Shown here: positions 47,075 through 55,764 of the stretch, one piece after another
Numbering within the stretch: the first letter of the stretch is position 1
How the letters are laid out: the number at the start of each line of letters is the position of its first letter
Source of the DNA: Gammaproteobacteria bacterium
Lineage (GTDB): Bacteria > Pseudomonadota > Gammaproteobacteria > Chromatiales > Chromatiaceae
DNA: 64,000 bases
Direction: 5' to 3'
Assembly (NCBI GenBank): GCA_009928645.1
Contig: SACH01000005.1
Span: forward strand, 1-64,000
Program-made: the position numbers and the translations under genes
Notes under the pieces: generated by a model
The model's input: only the letters and a program-made list of their open reading frames with translations
What the model was told of the DNA's origin: nothing
Databases searched by the model: none

Positions 47075-47160
47075 TTGAGATGCACCCGTTCGCCCCCCTC
47101 TCCCCAACCCTCCCCCGCTAGGGGGGAGGGAGGAAGCGAATCGGCGGCTTGCGCAACGGA
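47075..47160. repeat. GC-rich palindromic intergenic element, copy B
   Basis: CCCCCCTCTCCCCAACCCTCCCCCGC-TA-GGGGGGAGGGAGG followed by GCGAATCGGCGGCTTGC. It matches copy A at 44764-44850 in layout and tail. Together the two copies exactly flank the histidine kinase gene. Confidence 0.75.
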
Positions 47161-47261
47161 AGCCCCCTGAGTACGCGAGGAGTCTGAACGACTACATCGA
47201 GATGCTTGAGGTGCTCGGCGGAGCCCCATTCACCCGTGCCCGATTATTACATCCGGGTCAA

Positions 47262-47300
47262 AGAAAAAAAATGACCGGCACCCGCTCCCTGGATGCCGGT
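47262..47300 (-). terminator. Rho-independent terminator after DUF47 copy b
   Basis: On the minus strand ACCGGCA...TGCCGGT forms a 7-bp stem (47294-47300 with 47274-47280), followed by CA and a run of eight T (47264-47271 complement). It ends the PiT copy 2 / DUF47 copy b transcript. Confidence 0.9.
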
Positions 47301-47324
47301 TTCCATAACGGGGATGGAGGAAAA

Positions 47325-48023
47325 TCAGGCAATCTTGACCACGATATCGTGCAAAACGCGGCTGGCCTCCAGCAACTGATCCGCGGCATCGTACATATCA
47401 CGGTAGATTTCCCGGGTACGGAAGATATCGAGGGTCATTTCCATGGCATCCGCCGGGGTCGCCTCGCCTTTGCTGGCCAGCAGCTTGAGATGGGCCTCCT
47501 TGTCGTAAAGCTGCACCAGGGCCCGGCGGTAGGTCTGCTCCATCTTGCGCTCGGCGTTGCGAGCGAAGGTGGCATCCTCGTCGGCGAGGGCGGGATTGCT
47601 GCCGAGTTTGCCATAGCCCCGCTGCAAGGACTCCACGCCGGACTTTAACAAGACGGCCATTTCGAGGATGTATTTATCGGAGTCGAAATGTAGCGCGCCC
47701 ATCTCCCGCGCGGTGATCTTGGTGTAATTGATCACGTAGTCCAGGGTCTGGATCGCCCGGAGGATGTCCTCCCGGTCCATGGGCGTGGCGAAGGCCTTAT
47801 ACAAGGCTTCGACATTGCGGCTCTTAATCTCGTCCGCTTCCTTTTCCAGGGCACGGATCTCGTTCAGGGCCTCTTCGCTGCTCGATTCCATGAACTCGAC
47901 GAACTTGGTCGTCGCCCTCACCGCCACGTCGCATTGATCGCAAATCATGCGGAAAAAGTCGGGCATGACGGGAAAGATGCGATCCATCAATTTGCCGACT
48001 GCCGAATTCGGGTTGCCACTCAT
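47325..48023 (-). CDS. DUF47 (PhoU-like) accessory protein (copy b)
   Basis: This 232-aa helical protein starts 'MSGNPNSAVGKLMDRIFPVMPDFFRMICDQCDVAVRATTKFVEFMESSS' and contains 'LEKEADEIKSRNVEALYKAFATPMDREDILRAI', the DUF47 pattern. It is related to copies a and c but more diverged in the middle ('KITAREMGALHFDSDKYILEMAV'). It directly follows PiT copy 2 (87 bp) and is closed by a terminator. The ATG at 48023 is chosen because it matches the family start. It probably modulates the adjacent permease. Confidence 0.92.
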   Translation of the reverse strand: MSGNPNSAVGKLMDRIFPVMPDFFRMICDQCDVAVRATTKFVEFMESSSEEALNEIRALEKEADEIKSRNVEALYKAFATPMDREDILRAIQTLDYVINYTKITAREMGALHFDSDKYILEMAVLLKSGVESLQRGYGKLGSNPALADEDATFARNAERKMEQTYRRALVQLYDKEAHLKLLASKGEATPADAMEMTLDIFRTREIYRDMYDAADQLLEASRVLHDIVVKIA

Positions 48024-48110
48024 GATTCTGTTCCTCGAAAGAAAAAACGCGGGATAGTCAGGTTCTGGCCAGGCGGCCAGGGATGGCGCCATGAACCGGG
48101 AGATTAGCCC

Positions 48111-49154
48111 TCAGGCAACCCCGGTCAGAAAATACAGGACGTAGAAGGTCAGGGCGCCCACCGCGCCCGAACCGGGGATGGTGATCACCCAGGTACTGGC
48201 GATATCCCGGGCCTTGGCCCAACGGACCGCTTTGGGTCGTTCCGCGGAACCGATACCCATGATGGAAGAACTGACCACGTGGGTGGTGGAAACGGGCGCG
48301 CCCAGAGCGGAGGCGCCGAAAATGACCGCCGCGGAAGTCAGTTGGGCGCTGACGGCATGGATGGGGCGCAGCTTGTAGATGGCGAAGCCGACAGTTTTGA
48401 CGATCCGCCAGCCACCCGAGAGGATCCCCAGGGTGAGGACCGTGGCGCAACTCAGAACGACCCACAAGGGCACGACGAATTCTTCCTGAAAATTGCCCAA
48501 CACCAGCACCAGGGTGATGATACCCATACTCTTCTGGGCGTCATTGGCGCCATGGGAAAAGGCGAGGGCGGCGGCGGTAAAGAACTGAACCTTGCGCAGG
48601 GGCTTGTTGGCCTGGGGGGTGGCCCGCGCGAGCACGATGCCCAGCAAGCGCATGACGAGAAAACCCACCCAGAATCCGAGCAAGGGGGAGACGATCAGCG
48701 AGAGGATGACCTTGGTGACGCCATCCAGTTTTCCTTCCGTGATCAAGGCACTGAAACCCCAGACCACCGCCGAGGTGCCGACGGCGGCAATCACCGCCCC
48801 CGCCAGACCACCCACCAAGGCGTGGGAGGAGGACGAGGGGATGCCATACCACCAGGTCAGGATGTTCCAGAAGATGGCGCCAAAGACACCGCACATCACC
48901 ACCGACACGGACAAGACCGTGGAAACGTCGCTGAGGTTGATGAACTTGCCGATGGTATTCGCGACCGCCGTGCCGCCCAGAAGGGGGCCTAGGAACTCGA
49001 AACAGGCAACAATCGCGACCGCCTGCACGGGCGTCATCGCGCGGGAGGCAATCATGGGCGCGATAATGTTCGCGGCATCATGAAAGCCATTGGTGTAATC
49101 GAAGATCAGAACGATCGCGATCGCCAAGAGGGCAAAGATTACGACGGTATCCAT
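48111..49154 (-). CDS. PiT-family phosphate transporter (copy 2)
   Basis: This 347-aa permease carries 'FDYTNGFHDAANIIAPMIASRAMTPVQA' and 'LAFSHGANDAQKSMGIITLVL' plus 'GIPSSSSHALVGG' and 'GAPVSTTHVVSSSIMGIG', like copy 1. It is cotranscribed with DUF47 copy b. The ATG at 49154 fits the family start; the track extension is leader. Phosphate is the expected substrate, with other oxyanions not excluded. Confidence 0.92.
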   Translation of the reverse strand: MDTVVIFALLAIAIVLIFDYTNGFHDAANIIAPMIASRAMTPVQAVAIVACFEFLGPLLGGTAVANTIGKFINLSDVSTVLSVSVVMCGVFGAIFWNILTWWYGIPSSSSHALVGGLAGAVIAAVGTSAVVWGFSALITEGKLDGVTKVILSLIVSPLLGFWVGFLVMRLLGIVLARATPQANKPLRKVQFFTAAALAFSHGANDAQKSMGIITLVLVLGNFQEEFVVPLWVVLSCATVLTLGILSGGWRIVKTVGFAIYKLRPIHAVSAQLTSAAVIFGASALGAPVSTTHVVSSSIMGIGSAERPKAVRWAKARDIASTWVITIPGSGAVGALTFYVLYFLTGVA

Positions 49155-49259
49155 GGGGTGTCTGGCCGTGGGCTTGAGGTCAAGGGTTAAAGGGGCAATC
49201 CCCACCGGGGATTGGGCGGCGGTATTGGAGCGGATGGGGTAACGCTCTCGACCGGGGCC

Positions 49260-49898
49260 TCAGTTAGCCATGGCTTGTTCGGGCCATGACGGCGGATGGA
49301 GGTAGCCGCGTCTCTCGGCCGAGGGTGCGGCTGGAGATCTGACCGCGTCTTTCGCTGGAAAAGACAGTGCAGGTACTTTCGGCGGCAAGGATGCAAGAGA
49401 CTGGGCGTCATGATCACCGGAGCGGTCATCGCGCACCGAAGCGGGCCTGAAGCCATTGCGTTTCAAAATCTCGGTCATGGTGGTGATCGAGGGGAGGTAC
49501 TCCTCGCCGACGCCATGCTCGCGGAGCGCCTGGATGGCCTCCTTGGCGGTCAGCCAGCGATGTCCAATCCGCTTCCGGGATGGAGGATGGAGCGGGTCAT
49601 GGCCACGAACCAATTGCCTGAGCAGCGACATGATTTCCGGATGTTTCTCTTCCCAGAGCTTGTTGCCGGAAAAGGCGGCGCGGGCGCTGTAACAGACAAA
49701 ACCAGTACGGATCTCATGGAGACCCAGTGCGACCGCCTCGCGCCCCCAGCCAAACAGCTTTTCCGCCCGCGCGGGATTGCCCCCGCAGTATTTCAGGGCA
49801 ATAGAGGCCTGAAAGGCACGTCGGTCCGGCCCCCGCAAAGTGCGGGCGGAAGAGCGCAGCGACTCGCGATGCGCTTTATCGAGACGAGGATGAGTCAT
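49260..49898 (-). CDS. ISAzo13-like transposase N-terminal region, probably a relic
   Basis: This 212-aa ORF contains 'RRAFQASIALKYCGGNPARAEKLFGWGREAVALGLHEIRTGFVCYSARAAFSGNKLWEEKHPE' and 'ITTMTEILKRNGFR', matching the helical N-terminal half of ISAzo13-type (DDE_Tnp_ISAZ013-associated) transposases as I know them. The DDE catalytic domain is missing; the tail 'SVRDDRSGDHDAQSLASLPPKV' is unlike the family, so the gene was truncated and reads into other DNA. It separates PiT copy 2 from the small protein and PiT copy 3 block. It is probably not functional as a transposase. Confidence 0.6.
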   Translation of the reverse strand: MTHPRLDKAHRESLRSSARTLRGPDRRAFQASIALKYCGGNPARAEKLFGWGREAVALGLHEIRTGFVCYSARAAFSGNKLWEEKHPEIMSLLRQLVRGHDPLHPPSRKRIGHRWLTAKEAIQALREHGVGEEYLPSITTMTEILKRNGFRPASVRDDRSGDHDAQSLASLPPKVPALSFPAKDAVRSPAAPSAERRGYLHPPSWPEQAMAN

Positions 49899-50057
49899 TG
49901 AGAACTTATTGAATGCGATCAATCCAGAAGCCTCTGCCGCCCGTGCTGGATTCAAGGGGCACCCCAAATCCAGGATCTCAGGCGGCGTTACCAAACGGCA
50001 AATTTGTTGACATACCAGCCCGGCGGGACGGGGTTGGCGTAACCCCGGGGTGTGACA

Positions 50058-50303
50058 TCAACGCGAGGGCAGAGGTGTCGCGAGACGAAGCTTGCTGAAG
50101 TGGAAGTCGCGCTGCAGCTTGGGTTCGCGACTGGGGCGGGACGATCCCGGCATAGCGGAGTTGAGCGCCATGACCAGAAAGAACAGGCAGCCAGCAATAG
50201 CCGCCAAATGGATCAGGGCCCCGGAGTTACCAAGTTCAGGAGAGAGAAGCAAGATGCCATAGCCCAATAGAGCGATCTGGATCCGACGTTGAGTGCTCAT
50301 CAT
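50058..50303 (-). CDS. small membrane protein, 81 aa
   Basis: The ATG at 50303 is preceded by GAGAGGAAA, a good ribosome binding site. The product 'MMSTQRRIQIALLGYGILLLSPELGNSGALIHLAAIAGCLFFLVMALNSAM' has two membrane helices and a basic C-terminal tail ('RPSREPKLQRDFHFSKLR'). I do not recognise a family. Like the 55-aa protein at 55078, it lies beside a PiT/DUF47 block, but no link is proven. Confidence 0.55.
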   Translation of the reverse strand: MMSTQRRIQIALLGYGILLLSPELGNSGALIHLAAIAGCLFFLVMALNSAMPGSSRPSREPKLQRDFHFSKLRLATPLPSR

Positions 50304-50744
50304 ATATTTCCTCTCGGGTATCACCTGAAATTCACCATGCCCGAGCCTGATGGCTCCTGAGGCTTGGCAATCCCATCATCTTGACGAGTTCCCGCTAACC
50401 AGCCGCTGGGCGGCTGCCTGAATCCAACCTGCGGACGGAAAGGTCCGGTTATCGGCCTCGTCAGACCACGCCAATTGAATGCAGCATCCTTGCCAATCTC
50501 TCCCAATCCAAAAATAGAAAGCCAGGACAGCAGGTTAGATAGCGATCCGTCTGGTATCGGCCACTTAGGCGGGTGCAACCATTGCGCGCGTATCGGCAGC
50601 GGAGAAGCAGAATTAGCTTTAATTTCGTTATGTTATTGCCCCCAGCGCCACCACACGGTGCAGCAATTTCTGCACCCCACAAGCCAGCCTCACCGTCCGC
50701 ACCCATCTCCGAGGCTTGGCCCCGGCATCGTGAAGATGAGGACT
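50304..50744. other. 441-bp gap without a recognisable gene
   Basis: Short ORFs exist on both strands (for example 50461-50706 and 50321-50578), but none has a convincing start, ribosome site or recognisable product. The segment probably holds the 50303 promoter and the end of the DUF47 copy c transcript. Confidence 0.5.
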
Positions 50745-51470
50745 TCAGGCCATCTGAACGACGATGTCATGCAGGATACTGGCGGCGTTCTCTACCCGAT
50801 CCGCCGTATTAGACAGATGGCGATAGACCTCGCGGCGCTTGAGGACCGTCATGATGTGCAGGTGATAGTCATTCAGTATCCCCGGTAGGACAGTGGCGAG
50901 GGGCGCAGCGGCCATCGCCCCGAGGGCATCGAAGGGCGAATTGACATGAAACAATTCCACCAGGGCGGCGCGATAGACCTTTTCCACCGAGCGCTCCGCC
51001 TTACGCGCGGCGATTGCGTCCGTATCCGCCTCCTTGGGACGGGTACCCAGTTTCGCGTAGCCGGCCTTGAGGGCATAGGACCCATCCCGTAACAGGCGGA
51101 CAATCTCCACCATGTGGTGGTCGGGCTGGATCTCCAGGTCCTCCAACTCGCGTACCGTGGTTTTGGCGTAATTCAGGATTTCGTCGATGGCCATGATGGC
51201 CCGGTAGATATCCTCCCGATCCAGCGGGGTGGCAAAGGCGCGGCTCAGAACTTCCATCTGGCGGGTTTTGAGATCGTCACCCTCCTTTTCCATGGCCCGG
51301 ACCTGATCACCCTTCTCCCCCTGACCGGTTTCCATGAACTCGACGAAGACATCCATGGCCCGGCAGACCAGGTCGCAATGCTCGACCATCATGCTGTAAA
51401 AATCCGGCACCACCGGAAAGATGCGCGCCGTCAACTTGGCCATGATGAAATTAGTGTTACCACCACTCAT
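50745..51470 (-). CDS. DUF47 (PhoU-like) accessory protein (copy c)
   Basis: This 241-aa protein starts 'MSGGNTNFIMAKLTARIFPVVPDFYSMMVEHCDLVCRAMDVFVEFMETGQGEKGDQVRAMEKEGDDLKTRQMEVLSRAFATPLDREDIYRAI' and ends 'ILHDIVVQMA'. It is close to copy a over its whole length, so the PiT-DUF47 pairs 1/a and 3/c appear to be duplicates. It follows PiT copy 3 by 54 bp. Confidence 0.93.
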   Translation of the reverse strand: MSGGNTNFIMAKLTARIFPVVPDFYSMMVEHCDLVCRAMDVFVEFMETGQGEKGDQVRAMEKEGDDLKTRQMEVLSRAFATPLDREDIYRAIMAIDEILNYAKTTVRELEDLEIQPDHHMVEIVRLLRDGSYALKAGYAKLGTRPKEADTDAIAARKAERSVEKVYRAALVELFHVNSPFDALGAMAAAPLATVLPGILNDYHLHIMTVLKRREVYRHLSNTADRVENAASILHDIVVQMA

Positions 51471-51524
51471 GGATGCCGTCCTCCAGTAAAAACGATTGTT
51501 GATGCGGATGGTTGCGCCGGTGGG

Positions 51525-52577
51525 CTAGCCTTGTGCCAGTCCAGGGACCAAGAGGCGCAGCAACCAAAAAGCCAGGGTCGCGACGACAAATGTCGCGGGG
51601 ATGGTAATGATCCAGGTTGACACGATCTCCTTGGCCTTGGTCCAGCGGACTGCCTTGGGTTTTTCGGAGGCGCCAATCCCCAGCAAGGATGAACAGACGA
51701 CGTGGGTAGTGGATACCGGGGCACCCACGACCGAGGCGGTCATCACGACCAGGGAGGAGGACAGTTGGCTGTTAAAGGCATGAACGGGCCGGACCTTGTA
51801 GATACCAAACCCAATGGTGCGCACAATCCGCCAGCCTCCGGAAAGGATGCCCAGCGTCATGGCGATGGCGCAGGAGAGGATCACCCAGAAGGGGACCGCG
51901 AAGGTCTCGATGAAGCCACCTGTCAACAGGATCAGGGTGATGATACCCATGCTTTTCTGCGCGTCGTTGGCGCCGTGCGCGAACGCCAGTCCGGCACAGG
52001 TCAGAAACTGGATTTTCTTGAAAAACACGTTGGCCTCCGGCCTCGCCCACCGCAAGACGTACATGATGCCCCTATGGGTCCAGAAGCCCACCCAGAAGCC
52101 CAGGATGGGAGAGAGGATTAAGGCGATCAGCACCTTGGTCACGCCAACCACCTCGCCGTGCTGCGTCAATTGGGCGAAACCCCAGAGCACGTGATCCGCG
52201 CCCACGCTCGCCACCACCGACCCGATCAGCCCTCCGACCAGGGCATGGGAGGTGGAGACGGTGATGCCCACCGAGGCGGCGGCGATATTCCAGAAAATGG
52301 CGGCGAAGAGCCCACACAGCACCACTGAGATGGACAAGACCTCACGCACGCCCTCCAGGTTGACGAAGGTGCCGATGGTGTTCGCCACCGCCGTGCCCCC
52401 CAGGAGGGGACCGAGAAACTCGAAGGTGGCGACGATCGTCACGGCCTGGGTGGGTGACAGGGCCCGCGAGGCGATGGGGGTGGCGATGATGTTGGAGGCA
52501 TCCTGCATCCCGTTGGTGAAGTCGTAAATCAGGACCACCACGACCCCAAGGTAGACAAGAAAGTGGATTAGATCCAT
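51525..52577 (-). CDS. PiT-family phosphate transporter (copy 3), with altered signature
   Basis: This 350-aa permease is closely related to copy 1 ('IIATPIASRALSPTQAVTIVATFEFLGPLLGGTAVANTIGTFVNLEGVRE'). It differs at the family signature: 'FTNGMQDASN' in place of 'YTNGFHDASN' of copies 1 and 2, losing the His before the conserved Asp. 'GITVSTSHALVGG' also replaces 'GIPSSSSHALVGG'. The second repeat 'LAFAHGANDAQKSMG' is intact. It could differ in specificity or affinity. It is cotranscribed with DUF47 copy c. Confidence 0.91.
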   Translation of the reverse strand: MDLIHFLVYLGVVVVLIYDFTNGMQDASNIIATPIASRALSPTQAVTIVATFEFLGPLLGGTAVANTIGTFVNLEGVREVLSISVVLCGLFAAIFWNIAAASVGITVSTSHALVGGLIGSVVASVGADHVLWGFAQLTQHGEVVGVTKVLIALILSPILGFWVGFWTHRGIMYVLRWARPEANVFFKKIQFLTCAGLAFAHGANDAQKSMGIITLILLTGGFIETFAVPFWVILSCAIAMTLGILSGGWRIVRTIGFGIYKVRPVHAFNSQLSSSLVVMTASVVGAPVSTTHVVCSSLLGIGASEKPKAVRWTKAKEIVSTWIITIPATFVVATLAFWLLRLLVPGLAQG

Positions 52578-52691
52578 GAAGCCGGATTCTCCTCAATTAG
52601 ATTTATTCATGAAGGCCCCCGGGGGAGATGAGGGGAAAACTGGTGAACTGCCAGACGGAACACTCGCCCCCCGCGGAGGTAGGGGCTAACG

Positions 52692-54185
52692 CTATTCGGG
52701 GGCCACCTGAGAAACCTCGAAGTAGCTAAAGATGTAATCCAGTTGCTGGCCAAGCAGTTTATTAAAGGGCTTGTTGATCTTGGTGTTCTCCAGCTTCCTC
52801 CAGGCCGGGGTCAGGCTGGCCAGGGCATCGTAGAGTTGCCAGCGATGCTCGAAGGCCCGCCCTTGCAGTTGCTCCAGGGCCCGGACCTGCTCCAGCGAAA
52901 GGTAGGCCTTGTCCAGTTTCGGGAATTTGCTGGCATCGATGAGCAGTGAATGAATCTCAGCGGCGGCGATGACCTTATCCTCCTGCTCGGGCGGCAGGTG
53001 GGCCACCTCGCGCAGGCGATTGCGGAAGCGCAAACCACCCACAATTTCCCGATCCCGCAGGGGCGACAGCTCGGCGGCGGGTACCCCCTCCTGCTCCAGG
53101 TGGGCCAGCACCGGCGCGCTCAACTGGTAACGCACTTCGTAGTACACGGTCTGGTTGAAGACGTTCTGCAAGACGAAAAGCATGACGAAGCAGATCAGCG
53201 CGGAGATGATCGGCGTGGTGACCCAGCCCGAGGCGATGCTGCCCAAGGCCTTCCACCGGATGCCTTTACCGCCATGCAGGAGCCCAATACCCACGACCGC
53301 CCCCACCACCGCCTGGGAACTGGATACCGGGATCAGGGGGATAGTCGGCAGACTCTGACTGGCGAGAAAATGCTCCAGGGTGATGGAGGAGAACAGAAAG
53401 AGCACGATTGACTGGGCAATGACCACCACCCAGGCCGCCACCGGGGACAGGGGCATGAGGCCATCGCCGACCATCATCATCACCCCCTTGGAATAGGTGA
53501 AGACCCCCACCCCGATGGCGATGGCCCCCACCAGGAAGAGTTGCTCCACGGAGGTGATGGTGACGCCAGCGACGGTGAAGTCGGTGAAGGGGGAGGAGTT
53601 GACGAAGACCCCCATGACGTTGCCGATATTGTTGGCCCCCAGGGTGTAGGAACCGAAGGCCCCGGCCAGAATCAGCCCGATGCGGGTATAGGAATCCAGG
53701 CGCAGCAGGTGGAGCTTGGCGCGGTTCAGGACCCACACCGTCAGCTTGTACAGCAGGGCGCCGAAGACCCCGGCCAGGATCGGACTGGCGATCCAGGTGG
53801 ACATGATGGTCGACAGGGCGGACAGGTCCGTGACGGAGCCACTGAACCAGTTCCAGCCAATGATGGCCCCCACCACGGCGTGGGTGGTCGAGACCGGTAG
53901 CCGGGCCAAGGTCATCCAGTAGACGGTCAGGGCCGCCGAGAAGGCGGCCATGAAGGCCCCGGGCAGGGCATTGAGGGTGCCCAGTTCGCCCAGGCCATGG
54001 GCCGCGCCGGCCCCGCTGAAGACCGCGCCCAGGATGATAAAAACGCTGCAGATGAGAGCGGCCGTCGTGAAGCGGATCATGCGGCTGCCGACGGCCGTGC
54101 CAAAGACGTTGGCGGCGTCATTCGCCCCGAGTGACCAACCAAGAAACAGGCCACTGGAAAGAAAGATGAGGATGGCAATATCCAT
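52692..54185 (-). CDS. PiT-family phosphate transporter (copy 4) with long C-terminal cytosolic region
   Basis: This 497-aa permease has the PiT repeats 'LGWSLGANDAANVFGTAVGSRM' and 'GSYTLGANNIGNVMGVFVN' and 'LARLPVSTTHAVVGAIIGWNWFSG'. It is a more distant branch than copies 1-3. Helices end near residue 350; the remaining ~140 residues ('YEVRYQLSAPVLAHLEQEGVPAAELSPLRDREIVGG...') form a soluble helical tail not present in the others. DUF47 copy d lies just upstream, in reversed order to copies 1-3. Substrate is inferred from the family. Confidence 0.9.
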   Translation of the reverse strand: MDIAILIFLSSGLFLGWSLGANDAANVFGTAVGSRMIRFTTAALICSVFIILGAVFSGAGAAHGLGELGTLNALPGAFMAAFSAALTVYWMTLARLPVSTTHAVVGAIIGWNWFSGSVTDLSALSTIMSTWIASPILAGVFGALLYKLTVWVLNRAKLHLLRLDSYTRIGLILAGAFGSYTLGANNIGNVMGVFVNSSPFTDFTVAGVTITSVEQLFLVGAIAIGVGVFTYSKGVMMMVGDGLMPLSPVAAWVVVIAQSIVLFLFSSITLEHFLASQSLPTIPLIPVSSSQAVVGAVVGIGLLHGGKGIRWKALGSIASGWVTTPIISALICFVMLFVLQNVFNQTVYYEVRYQLSAPVLAHLEQEGVPAAELSPLRDREIVGGLRFRNRLREVAHLPPEQEDKVIAAAEIHSLLIDASKFPKLDKAYLSLEQVRALEQLQGRAFEHRWQLYDALASLTPAWRKLENTKINKPFNKLLGQQLDYIFSYFEVSQVAPE

Positions 54186-54253
54186 CGAGGTTCCTCGCGG
54201 TCAGACAAGGGATGCCGCCGCCCTGGGAAGGACCGCGGCGGGAGGGCAGCGTC

Positions 54254-54913
54254 TCAGAGGGAGCGCTTGATGGAATAGATGGCGAGCCAGTCACCCACCT
54301 CTTCCGCCTCGTCGGCGAGGCCGTCGATGCGGTCGACGAAGTAACGCAGATGCATTTTCTGGTCGAGACTCAGGGCGGAGGAAAAGATGGCGCGCTTGAG
54401 GGTGATGGCGACCTGGTCGCACTCATCCTCATGGAAATAGACCTTGGCCAGGTGATCCCGCACCGCGGTGATGTTGCGGAAGAAGGCGCGACTGCCGAGG
54501 ATGGCGGCCTCGATGGCTTTCACTACCGAACTGGCCAGGAGTTTGAAATCCGCCCGATAGGGTTCGTCGATGATCGGCTGCTCAACAGTGATGGCCAGGA
54601 AGATATCCTCCAGCTTGCCGAGGACATAGTTCAGGTCCTCCAGCAGGCTCAGCACGTCGCCCCGGAAATCCGGGATCAGCATCTCGGTGTAGAGTTGCGT
54701 CTCGATGCTGCGCCGCAGCCGATGGCCTTCCCCCTCCGTCACGCGCAGTTGCTCCGCCCGCTCGGCCAGGCGCTCGGGCGTCGATTGGTCTATATAGGCG
54801 GCGATCCCCTGCTCGAAGCGCAACCCACCCTCCGATACCTTATCCAGGAAATCGTCGATCAGGGTCTCCATGGCCTTGGTCTTGCCGAAGAGGGCGAGTT
54901 TGGGTTCTTTCAT
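54254..54913 (-). CDS. DUF47 (PhoU-like) accessory protein (copy d)
   Basis: This 219-aa protein starts 'MKEPKLALFGKTKAMETLIDDFLDKVSEGGLRFEQGIAAYIDQ' and contains 'VTEGEGHRLRRSIETQLYTEMLIPDFRGDVLSLLEDLNYVLGKLEDIFLAI'. It is a divergent DUF47 branch that pairs with PiT copy 4, which starts 68 bp downstream. The ATG at 54913 is preferred to the upstream track start. Helical throughout, no signal peptide. Confidence 0.88.
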   Translation of the reverse strand: MKEPKLALFGKTKAMETLIDDFLDKVSEGGLRFEQGIAAYIDQSTPERLAERAEQLRVTEGEGHRLRRSIETQLYTEMLIPDFRGDVLSLLEDLNYVLGKLEDIFLAITVEQPIIDEPYRADFKLLASSVVKAIEAAILGSRAFFRNITAVRDHLAKVYFHEDECDQVAITLKRAIFSSALSLDQKMHLRYFVDRIDGLADEAEEVGDWLAIYSIKRSL

Positions 54914-55077
54914 GACAATCACATTGAAACGCTTGAGAAAAACGAATGGAGACGGCATCCGCCGCGCCCGTCAGCTAGGCAGGAAGCAGGCAGTGAGTTG
55001 GCGGTATAGATTGGCTGGCCGGACGACCAGACCATGACAAGGCCGGGGCGCCAGCGTCCCCTGACTGAGGCGATCTC

Positions 55078-55245
55078 TCAGGGGTGTACCGGGCCGATAG
55101 TTCGGGTCAGGACGGTGTAGAGCAGCAAGGCACCGGCGACGACCAGGGACAGGTCGTCCGTCCAGAACTCCCCGGCCAGGACCAGTACCAGGGCGGCCAG
55201 GGAACTGGCCTTACGACCCGAAGGGGTCTGATGGAAAATCCGCAT
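55078..55245 (-). CDS. small membrane protein, 55 aa (absent from the ORF track)
   Basis: On the minus strand the ATG at 55245, seven bases after GGGAGTGA, opens 'MRIFHQTPSGRKASSLAALVLVLAGEFWTDDLSLVVAGALLLYTVLTRTIGPVHP'. It has two hydrophobic stretches and a good ribosome site, and is below the track's length cutoff. It is directly upstream of DUF47 copy d on the same strand and could be cotranscribed. The function is unknown. Confidence 0.55.
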   Translation of the reverse strand: MRIFHQTPSGRKASSLAALVLVLAGEFWTDDLSLVVAGALLLYTVLTRTIGPVHP

Positions 55246-55764
55246 GCAAGTCACTCCCGCGAGGTGGATCGAGCCACCTCCCGGAGTGCCGGAACCTGAT
55301 CCATCCCTGGTACAGATTTAGCGAGGGGCTCTACATACTCCCCATCGACAATCCATTTTTCGCGCCAACTCGGAGCGGCGGAATAAAACTCAATCGAATT
55401 AGATGGCTATGATCTTTTCTGTTGCCGGCTGCTCGCCGGAGGGGGTGCAGCAATATGAGCGTCATCCACAGCCGAATTGAGAAGATAATGCCCTAAAATC
55501 ATCGAGATGGAATGCATTGATCGCTTTTGGACAGCCCACTTCGCTGCACCCCTCCCCGGCCAAGCTGCCGGCCCCGCATCGGCTACCCCTATCAGATGCA
55601 CCTGCTCACATGCCCCTCATCAGACGTCCCGACAGATGCCCCTCATCGGATGCACCCTCATCAAATACCCCAAATCGGATGCTCGCGTCAGGAGAAGGCC
55701 GGATCAGGCCCCACGCCCTGCCCCTCCCCGCGCCGGGCCTGATGGAGCATCCCGCTGACCAGCG
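55246..55764. other. 519-bp gap with degenerate short repeats
   Basis: No gene is supported. Around 55586-55682 the motif CCCTCATCRGATGCACC recurs in degenerate form (near 55591, 55619, 55644, 55660 and 55675). An AT-rich stretch near 55380-55420 may hold a promoter for the small gene at 55078-55245. Overlapping short ORFs in three frames are shadows of the repeats. Confidence 0.5.

Noticed and set aside
47034-47200. Possible sigma-54 promoter for the kinase/regulator/SulP operon
   Set aside because: No TGGCAC-N5-TTGC-type -24/-12 match was found on the minus strand.
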